From NCBI GenBank assembly GCA_034437455.1, contig DAOTUB010000267.1:1-10438 (forward strand): a stretch of DNA of 10,438 nt, read 5' to 3'. Below are positions 1 to 5,695 of this stretch, piece after piece. The notes below the pieces were generated by a model, which worked only from the letters and a program-made list of their open reading frames with translations, did no database searches and was not told the DNA's origin. The DNA comes from DAOTUB01 sp034437455 (GTDB lineage: Bacteria; Chloroflexota; Anaerolineae; B4-G1). The position numbers were made by a program, and so were the translations under genes. Each line of letters starts with the position of its first letter. Position 1 is the stretch's first letter.

Positions 1-49
1 AAGGGATTGAAATCATGTCGCGTGACTTGATACCCATAATGTTCAACAT
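1..49 (-). CDS. 5' end of an unidentified leftward gene (partial)
   Basis: An ATG at 49-47 on the minus strand is followed by 16 open codons running off the left edge; the visible peptide reads MLNIMGIKSRDMISIP. The start is supported by a near-perfect Shine-Dalgarno, AGGAGG (plus-strand 57-62), seven bases upstream, and by a TATAAT box 27 bases beyond the start. The product cannot be named from 16 residues. It is divergent from the transposase relic and the acetyltransferase gene to its right, so it belongs to a separate transcription unit. Confidence 0.6.
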   Translation of the reverse strand, partial: MLNIMGIKSRDMISIP

Positions 50-75
50 GGCATATCCTCCTGGTCTTTGCGCTA

Positions 76-109
76 ATTATACCATGCCCCCAGATGTGGG
101 GGGTGTCAT
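76..109 (-). promoter_or_regulatory. Leftward promoter with a G/C-tract dyad
   Basis: On the minus strand a perfect TATAAT (plus-strand 76-81) lies 14 bases before the AGGAGG of the leftward gene. The nearest -35-like hexamer is ATGACA (104-109), 22 bp away, which is too long for ordinary sigma70 spacing. Between them is an inverted repeat, CCCCC (87-91) AGATGT GGGGG (98-102), itself bracketed by CATG sequences. A dyad filling an over-long spacer is the geometry expected of a regulator-dependent promoter (MerR-like control is one known case, normally with 19-20 bp). The -10 box is directly visible; operator function is inference. Confidence 0.5.
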
Positions 110-151
110 GCGAACTACCAGAGAGCCAACATGGTAAAATCACAGTTATGA

Positions 152-440
152 ATCCACCAAAACGTAACGGGGTTCAGACTATTCCAATTCCTGGTTAGCT
201 CGCCAACTTTGTCTAGTGTTGTAGAAGCAGCGCGGACCTATCTCGATGGAAAAGAAGGACCATCGCATGATGCCTACACGCGCCTGTTGTGCCGGAGCCA
301 GTCGGATGGAGAAGCGTTGTGGCAAAAAGTACAGGCGCTCGTGTAGCTTACAAATGTTGGTATTAAATGATTCGACGTTGGACAAGCCCTATGCAGAGAA
401 AATAGATTGGGTGACACATCCTCAACTGCGTAACTTGTAA
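152..440 (+). pseudogene. Degraded DDE-superfamily transposase fragment
   Basis: Two adjacent open stretches in different frames read like one transposase. In the first (152-346) the translation includes VVEAARTYLDGKEG and SHDAYTRLLCRSQSDGEALW, ending at TAG 344-346. In the second (342-440) it reads MLVLNDSTLDKPYAEKIDWV, close to the L-(D/N)-D-S-T-L-D-K-P-Y-A-x-K-I block that carries a catalytic Asp in IS701-like DDE transposases. A net +1 shift near 340 separates the halves, and similarity stops after about 440, before the usual W-S-G-K-H block. So it is frameshifted and truncated at both ends, with no terminal inverted repeats seen. The family call comes from motif memory; a BLASTX search would settle it. 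Confidence 0.6.
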
Positions 441-601
441 TGATTTCGATCATTGCCTGATAATATCAGGCTTTGCTAGTCAAGGGATGCTCCACCGATA
501 AAAGCAACATTTACGACGATCTCGTCAGTGGACCGGGCGCTTTCATCAGCTACAAGATATTTTCCATCGGAAAAAGTCTGCCAGTTGGAGGGGGAGCAAA
601 A

Positions 602-1132
602 ATGATCGAACTGCGTGGCGAGAAGGTAATCTTACGCACTCTGGAGCGAGAGCACTGCCGCGAACTGTGGGAAAACTATGAACCGGCCGAGCCACTGCCC
701 ACCGAACCACTGAACCCCGGCCTATCGAACGAAGGGGCGGACAAGTGGTTCGAGGAGATGCAAGCCAAACAGGGAAGCAAACAGTTCTATCTAGGCATCT
801 TTACCCAGGATGGCAAGCTGGTGGGCGACGTCCAACTCGCCCACATCGATTGGCGGCATCGCACGGCCACCATAGGCTCAAGCATCGCTCGCCGGGTCGA
901 CCGGGGACAGGGGTATGGAAGCGACACCGCATTAACGTTGCTGCGTTTCGGCTTCGAGCACCTGGACCTCTACCGGGTCGCTGCCACTGTAGCCGAGTAC
1001 AACGCGGGCGCTCGGTCAATCCTGAAAAAAATCGGCTTTGTCGAAGAGGGGCGCGAGCGTCAGGCTGTTTACTGCGGCGGTCGGCGTTGGGATCGGGTGT
1101 TGTACGGGCTGTTACGAGCGGACTTTAAGTAA
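602..1132 (+). CDS. GNAT-family N-acetyltransferase (RimJ/RimL-like)
   Basis: This 176-residue protein has the size and layout of the acetyltransferase_3 / RimJ-RimL group of GNAT enzymes, which move acetyl from acetyl-CoA to an amino group of a small molecule or protein N-terminus. Strand beta1 reads GEKVILRTLEREHC (6-19); the acetyl-CoA pyrophosphate loop is RRVDRGQGYGSDT (97-109), matching R/Q-x-x-G-x-G/A; the closing part is YNAGARSILKKIGFVEEGRER (133-153), the usual N-x-x-S-x-x-x-x-x-K-x-G-F block. The frame is open from a TTG at 473, but the ATG at 602 is preferred because GGAGGGGGAG precedes it by four bases and homology begins there. The substrate cannot be told. Twenty bases separate it from the downstream transferase, so they are probably cotranscribed. 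Confidence 0.85.
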   Translation: MIELRGEKVILRTLEREHCRELWENYEPAEPLPTEPLNPGLSNEGADKWFEEMQAKQGSKQFYLGIFTQDGKLVGDVQLAHIDWRHRTATIGSSIARRVDRGQGYGSDTALTLLRFGFEHLDLYRVAATVAEYNAGARSILKKIGFVEEGRERQAVYCGGRRWDRVLYGLLRADFK

Positions 1133-1152
1133 AGGCCGCATTGGAGGAGATG

Positions 1153-2210
1153 ATGAGTGCAGTGATCGCCATTTTCATCGCGGCGCTATTTTTCGCCCTA
1201 ATTGGGACGCCGGCAGCGCGGCAGGCGGCATTCAAAGTAGGCTTGATCTCCATGCCGCGCGCCGATCGGGCGCACCACGAACCCACGCCGATGTTGGGCG
1301 GGGTCGCGATCTATCTCGGCGCGACAGCGGCGCTGGTGTTCGGCGGGATCGGGGTCTGGATTTTTTCCGGGGGCGCTGGAACCTGTACGAGCTGGCGGGC
1401 ATCCTGGCCGGCGCGACGGTGATGAGCGGGGTCGGCCTGTGGGACGATCGCGCCCGGCTTCGTCCGTTGGTCAAGCTGCTGCCCCAGTTGGCAGCCGCCG
1501 CCCTGCCCATGCTCACCGGCGTCCACGTTCGCTTGCCGCTTCCCATGCCGGTGAACGTCGCGCTGACTGTGCTCTGGGTGCTGTACGTGACGAACGCGAT
1601 CAACTTTTCGGACAATATGGACGGCGTCGCGGCGGGTATCTCGGCCGTCGCCGCCGCCTTTTTCACCTTGATCGCGGCGATGAACGGCCAATACCTCGTC
1701 TCGGCGCTGGCGGCGGCGGTGATGGGGGCCTGTGTAGGTTTTTTGCGCTACAGTTTGCCGCTTCCCAAGGCGAGCATCTTTATGGGAGACGCAGGATCGC
1801 TCTTCCTGGGCTTCATCCTGGCGAACCTGGGCATCAAGCTGCGCTTCCCCGACAATGTCAACATTGTGACCTGGATGCTCCCGGTGCTGGTGCTGGGGAT
1901 ACCTCTGTTCGACACGACGATGGTGTTCATCTCGCGCTTCCGGCGCGGCAGCCCGTTGTTCCAGGGAGGGGTCGACCACACCTCACACCGTTTATCCAGA
2001 ACGGGATGGGGGCCGTTGGGAGCGACGCTGGCACTGGATCTATTCGGCGGCGTATTGGGAATGATAGCGGTGTTTGTGATGCAGGCGAACCTGGCAGAAG
2101 GGTATGCGCTGGGAGGGCTGGCCCTGTTGTTGGCGTGCTTTGTACTGTGGCAAATTGAATGGCGACTTTCGTATGCGCTGCGGACTGGTAACTCTCAGGT
2201 CGATGAATAG
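1153..2210 (+). CDS. MraY/WecA-family polyprenyl-phosphate GlcNAc-1-P transferase, frameshifted
   Basis: This membrane enzyme family moves a sugar-1-phosphate from a UDP-sugar to undecaprenyl phosphate, the first membrane step of cell-wall or surface-glycan synthesis. Family motifs, numbered as if the frame were repaired: PRADRAHHEPTPMLGG near the N-terminus, the Mg-binding pair in LWDDR (96-100), NAINFSDNMDG (148-158), FMGDAGS (210-216), PLFDTT (251-256) and DHTSHRL (275-281). Many hydrophobic segments lie between. The start is frame 1 (ATG 1153 behind GGAGG at 1143-1147), but after about residue 71 the homology continues in the -1 frame. The switch is at GGATTTTTTCCGGGGG (1358-1373); one extra T or G would give a 352-residue protein. 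The cause may be a sequencing or assembly indel, a real mutation or slippage. The HTSHRL ending and size favour a WecA/TagO-like role over true MraY. Confidence 0.8.
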
Positions 2211-2310
2211 AACATATTGATCTGTCTTGCAGTGCCAAGATCAGCGCCTGGATGGCGAAAAGTGACAGTACGAGCAGCACGACACAGAATGGAAAAGGAA
2301 AAAGCGAACG

Positions 2311-2520
2311 TTACATCACGATCGGTTCGCCTGTGGCCGGCGTTGCGTCTTTCCACTCGCGCCAGGCCAACGTCCACAGTGCGGGGTCAGTCATCAGGTA
2401 GCCGTCGGCGGTCAACTCGAACAAATCCCGCCGGCGCCGCCGCCACCAGCGCCCGGTGATCGGGGGCCAGCGCGCCGCTACGCTCCGCTCGCCTCGTCGC
2501 GCAGTGGTTCGACGGCGCCG
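2311..2520 (-). pseudogene. Possible degraded coding remnant of unknown origin
   Basis: The 390-base stretch between the transferase and the reductase has no gene with a good start. On the minus strand the part 2311-2450 reads DLFELTADGYLMTDPALW followed by TLAWREWKDATPATGEPIVM and a TAA, with an amino-acid balance like a real C-terminus. Upstream of it the same frame becomes Arg-rich and shadow-like, while another frame gives VEGRVFHGAVEPLRDEASGA, as though indels had scrambled an older gene. No family is recognised. Composition alone supports it, and GC-rich DNA produces such stretches by chance. Confidence 0.25.
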
Positions 2521-2603
2521 TGAAAGACGCGCCCCTCCACCTAGTGGATTTTCACCGCAGTGCACTAGCCTCGAGCAGGTAAAGGGTGACTGCCATCTGT
2601 CTG

Positions 2604-3860
2604 TCACCTGCGATTCAGTACAATCTCTAGCAGTGCTTCTTGCGCCTCGGTAGACAACCCTAGATCATCAATCTCGGCCTGAAGATCGTCGAGCGTGCCA
2701 TACCCGCCCAGGTAACCGTTCACCCGCGCTGCCGCTGTCGAGTTGACAAAATCGGCCGGATCGGGATATAGGGCCGCAAACTCGCCCATAAAGGTGGGCG
2801 ACTGCCGCAAGCGGTATTTTTGGTGATAGTCCTCAGCCAGGTAGAACGTGGTAGCCGGGACGATCTCGGTATAGACTCGGCAACCACATTGGGTTTCATA
2901 CTGTTCCTTCGATGCCTCGGCCAGCCGTCGCTGCTCCTCGTCTTGGTAGAAGATAATGGAGGCGTATTGTCGCGACCAGGCTGGCCGGGTTGGGTTGTGG
3001 CCGGTCCAAAACACATCCAAAAGTTCCTGGTACGAAATCTCGGTCGGATCGTACTCGATCTGGACCGTCTCGGTGTGATCGCCCAGCTTGTGGTATGTTG
3101 GATTCTCGGCGGTGCCACCGGCATACCCGACGCGGGTCCGTATCACACCAGGGAGACTCCCAAACCGGGAGTCGGGTCCCCAGAATCAGCCCATCGCGAA
3201 GGTCGCCGTCGCAGTTTCGATGGCATCAGCGTCTATGGAGGAGGTGGAGTAAAGGCGCAGATATTCGCCGTATCCCTCCCTCTCCAAATCCTCTTTGGGA
3301 ATGAAGCGCAGGGCAGCGGAGTTGATGCAGTAGCGTAGCCCCGTGGGCGGCGGGCCATCCTGGAAGACGTGTCCCAGGTGAGAGTCCGCCTGGCGGCTCC
3401 TTACCTCCACCCTCAGCATTCCGAGCGACCGGTCTTTAATCTCCACGATGTGTTCCGGTTCCAACGGTTTGGTGAAGCTAGGCCAGCCGGTGCCAGAGTC
3501 GAACTTGTCCAGCGAGCTAAAAAGCGGCTCCCCGGAGACCACGTCCACGTAGATGCCTTCCCGATGGTTGCCCCAATATTCGTTCTGGAAGGGGGGCTCT
3601 GTCCCGTTTTCCTGGGTGACGCGGTACTGCGAAGGTGTGAGCATAGCTCTTAACTCACTCGGAGACGGTTTTTCAAAGTCCAGCCAGGGCCTGGTCTCTT
3701 CATCGGAGGAACTGAGTAAATTCTCATTTGGGCCTGTTTCCGAATCCGCTGTACCATCCCGTGGTGCAGGCTTGGAACGCGCCCCGGTCAACAGACCAAA
3801 GACGGCGAGGGCGAGAAGCGGTAATCCTATGGCAAGGGTGCCAGGAAATTTATCGATCAT
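2604..3860 (-). CDS. msrBA: Membrane-anchored MsrB-MsrA fusion, selenoprotein with in-frame TGA as Sec225
   Basis: MsrB reduces R- and MsrA reduces S-methionine sulfoxide; fused they repair both. Translating through the TGA at 3186-3188 gives 418 residues. Residues 1-26 have one Lys and a hydrophobic run (TLAIGLPLLALAVFGLL), a signal anchor, then a Ser/Glu-rich linker to about 50. MsrB spans about 55-205 with DSGTGWPSF, ADSHLGHVF and RYCINSAALRF, catalytic Cys178; Zn-binding CxxC pairs and any second Cys are absent. MsrA follows: TATFAMG-U-FWGPDSRFG (Sec at 225, where family members have Cys), VGYAGG, Glu264 in DHTETV, a CGC pair (325, 327) and AEDYHQKY. Both halves share one frame and the TGA is its only internal stop. 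ATG 3860 has GAGGTG upstream; a GTG at 3872 lacks this. A GTG at 3146 could start a free MsrA, but without its catalytic residue. The alternative is a nonsense mutation of a Cys codon; the hairpin after the TGA argues against it. Selenoprotein MsrA is known in some bacteria; Sec in a B-A fusion is inferred. Confidence 0.85.
3150..3188 (-). promoter_or_regulatory. Bacterial SECIS element after the Sec UGA of msrBA
   Basis: Counting the U of UGA as base 1, the mRNA has a perfect 7-bp stem GACUCCC (16-22) / GGGAGUC (28-34) with loop GGUUU (23-27). Below it GGGA (9-12) pairs with UCCC (35-38) across a CCC bulge on the 5' side. In plus-strand coordinates the upper arms are 3155-3161 and 3167-3173. 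Known bacterial SECIS elements lie within the coding sequence just after the UGA, and in E. coli fdhF the SelB-contacting loop bases are G23 and U24; here G24-U25 fall at nearly the same distance. The hairpin is seen directly; recognition by SelB is inferred, and no selA, selB, selC or selD is in this window. Confidence 0.75.
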
Positions 3861-4132
3861 AGTACACCTCACTTTATATGCATTCTATTTCTTAAGCGTA
3901 AGCGTTTAGGGGATAGGCGCTGTTGGGAGTGGAGCTGGCACGGAGTTGCGCGAGTTGCGGTTGACCTGCTCACGTAGAAAAGACACCTTTTTAACCTCGG
4001 CACGCAAACGAGCAGTTCCAACGCCAATTCCTGAACCTATCGCTGCTACTGTACCATGTTCACATTGCAATGTCGTTAGAGGAACGTTAGAGATCGGTTA
4101 GAATTGAACAAGGGATTCCCTCATTTGATATA
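3861..4132. other. Intergenic stretch between msrBA and the palindromic element
   Basis: No supported gene is seen here on either strand. The msrBA promoter should lie in about 3870-3930 on the minus strand: A/T-rich hexamers TAGAAT and TATAAA are present but no convincing -35 box is at standard spacing, so none is called. No T-tracted terminator was found after the radical SAM gene. Confidence 0.4.
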
Positions 4133-4220
4133 GGTGTGTTTCAAATGGGTTGAGTAGCCGCGCTTTCCATAGCGCGCGCTATGGAAAGCGCGGCTACCTC
4201 CAACCGAAATGAAACACACC
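4133..4220. repeat. 88-bp palindromic MITE-like element with 11-bp flanking direct repeats
   Basis: The centre is a perfect palindrome with two 22-base arms (4154-4175 and 4176-4197) and no loop, its core reading CCATAGCGCGCGCTATGG. The outer arms are also inverted: GGTGTGTTTCA (4133-4143) against TGAAACACACC (4210-4220), with imperfect pairing up to the core. The element is flanked by CATTTGATATA on both sides (4122-4132 and 4221-4231), which looks like a target-site duplication, although 11 bp is long. There is no coding capacity, so mobilisation would be in trans. It lies between two transcription units, both transcribed leftwards. No T-run follows either arm, so it is not a typical intrinsic terminator. 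Confidence 0.7.
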
Positions 4221-4332
4221 CATTTGATATAGCTCCAGGTGCGTAGTGGTAGGTTATGGGGCAGTGATTTTGGGGCAACTCGCTCTTGAATTTAGGGAGC
4301 AATGAGGACCTTCTTGAAAGCTGCCTGCTGAA

Positions 4333-5676
4333 TTATGACCAGGCCACCATACCCTCGCGGTGGAGCGCGCCAACCCAGTCCACCGCGCCGCTGCCATATT
4401 GTTGTTCGATCTGACGGAGCGTCAGGGAGCCGTTCAGTTTCGGAACCAGTGGAGCGTAGCCGGTTGGCACAGGCACAACCTGGCTTCTGTGGATGAGCAC
4501 CTCAACGTCGGTTTCGGAGCGACGGATGAACTCGCCTACAGGACATAGTTCAGCGTACAGCGGAATTTCGTGGGGTTTGAGATTTGGGGTGTGGAGCGCG
4601 GTTTGAATGAGCGGATCTTTTTCTTGCTCTGTGAGCATCGCCTGGGCGCGACAGCCTCCGTGGCAGGTCGCAAACGCCGAGCACGCCGTACAATCGTCAG
4701 GCACCAGCGAGCGCCAGTGGGCCATACCATCGCCGTGCCACACCTCCTCTACAGACTGTGAGCCAAGATCTCCGACAATGAGAGGCGCGTGATTGCACGG
4801 ACGCATTCGTCCCCACGGATCTATGGTGGCAAAGGCGCTCCCGGCCGTGCAGCCCCTGGAGGACGAGGCTTCAAAGCATTGGGGGATGCAATTGCCAAAC
4901 CGAATGGGATGTCCCCCCGCGCGCATGGATTCGATGGCTATGACGGCGGCGCGTAGCTGCGCCCGACTGGGTGTGATGCCTGCTACCGGCGCGCCGATGA
5001 ATCGGTTGCAAACGACGTGGTTGGCCCCCAGGCTCAGGGCCAGGTCGAGCGTCTCAGCGATGCGGTCCCAGTTGTTCTGGTTGATGACGATGCTGACAGC
5101 CATGTCCAGCCCCGCGTCGGCAGCGCTGCGGATGTTGGCTGCTGTCTCATCGAACGAGCCAGGCGCGCCGCTGAAAGCCTCGTGGGTGGCCGCGTCTGGC
5201 CCATGCAGAGAAATGAGCAGTCCTTCACAAACAGCAGTGTTGCGCAATAGTTGTATCAGAGCAGCGGGACGGGGCCATCTCCCATTGGTGAACAGGGTAA
5301 AGGGGATTCCATGCCCCTCGATCGCGCCAACGATCTCGGAGAAACCAGGGTGCAGCGTTGCTTCTCCCCCGGTGAGTTTGAATTGCTGGGCATGAGGCGC
5401 CAGACGGGCGATCAGGTCGCGCCATGCTTTCCCGTCTAAAGAGACCGGGGTTGAGGCAATCGTAGGTTGCACAAAACCCCGGTCTCTATACACATTGCCA
5501 CAGCCAGGACACTGATTGTTACAGGCTGACGTGAGTTCCAGGTAATAGGCTACCGGCAAGAAGAGCACCGGGGTCAGCACCCCATCAACGGGACAGGCGC
5601 AATTACAGTCGCACTGGTGAGAGGAAACCAGCCGCTCGCCCAGGTCAGTGGGATTTTGTGTCAGAATCACGCGCAT
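4333..5676 (-). CDS. Radical SAM/SPASM protein with PqqD-like tail and N-terminal CxCxCxC cluster
   Basis: Radical SAM enzymes cleave S-adenosylmethionine with a [4Fe-4S] cluster; the SPASM subgroup often modifies peptides or proteins. In these 447 residues the cluster motif is CNNQCPGC (C52, C56, C59), followed by the SAM-binding KLTGGEATLHP (100-110). The SPASM region has C263, C267, C276, C294, then CTACSAFATCHGGC (C329, C332, C338, C342) and C378. Residues about 390-447 form a small domain resembling PqqD-like peptide recognition folds. Ahead of the barrel, QCDCNCACPVDG holds four cysteines in CxCxCxC spacing (C22, C24, C26, C28), not a usual part of the family; it could bind another cluster or be a fused substrate segment. 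ATG 5676 lies behind AGGAGGAGG, 19 bases after the NTPase gene, so it is the last gene of a three-gene operon. The substrate is unknown and no small precursor gene was found. Confidence 0.85.
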   Translation of the reverse strand: MRVILTQNPTDLGERLVSSHQCDCNCACPVDGVLTPVLFLPVAYYLELTSACNNQCPGCGNVYRDRGFVQPTIASTPVSLDGKAWRDLIARLAPHAQQFKLTGGEATLHPGFSEIVGAIEGHGIPFTLFTNGRWPRPAALIQLLRNTAVCEGLLISLHGPDAATHEAFSGAPGSFDETAANIRSAADAGLDMAVSIVINQNNWDRIAETLDLALSLGANHVVCNRFIGAPVAGITPSRAQLRAAVIAIESMRAGGHPIRFGNCIPQCFEASSSRGCTAGSAFATIDPWGRMRPCNHAPLIVGDLGSQSVEEVWHGDGMAHWRSLVPDDCTACSAFATCHGGCRAQAMLTEQEKDPLIQTALHTPNLKPHEIPLYAELCPVGEFIRRSETDVEVLIHRSQVVPVPTGYAPLVPKLNGSLTLRQIEQQYGSGAVDWVGALHREGMVAWS

Positions 5677-5695
5677 CGCCTCCTCCTCATTCTGC

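Noticed and set aside
473..601. N-terminal extension of the acetyltransferase from TTG 473
   Set aside because: The extension has no family resemblance and no Shine-Dalgarno, whereas ATG 602 has a strong one and matches the usual GNAT length.
2604..3146. A separate, N-terminally truncated msrA starting at GTG 3146
   Set aside because: It would lack the catalytic residue; the frame continues upstream through FWGPDSRFG to the TGA and into msrB without another stop.
4154..4197. Perfect palindrome read as an intrinsic terminator
   Set aside because: It has no loop, no following T-run on either strand, and it sits inside a larger inverted repeat flanked by direct repeats, which fits a mobile element better.
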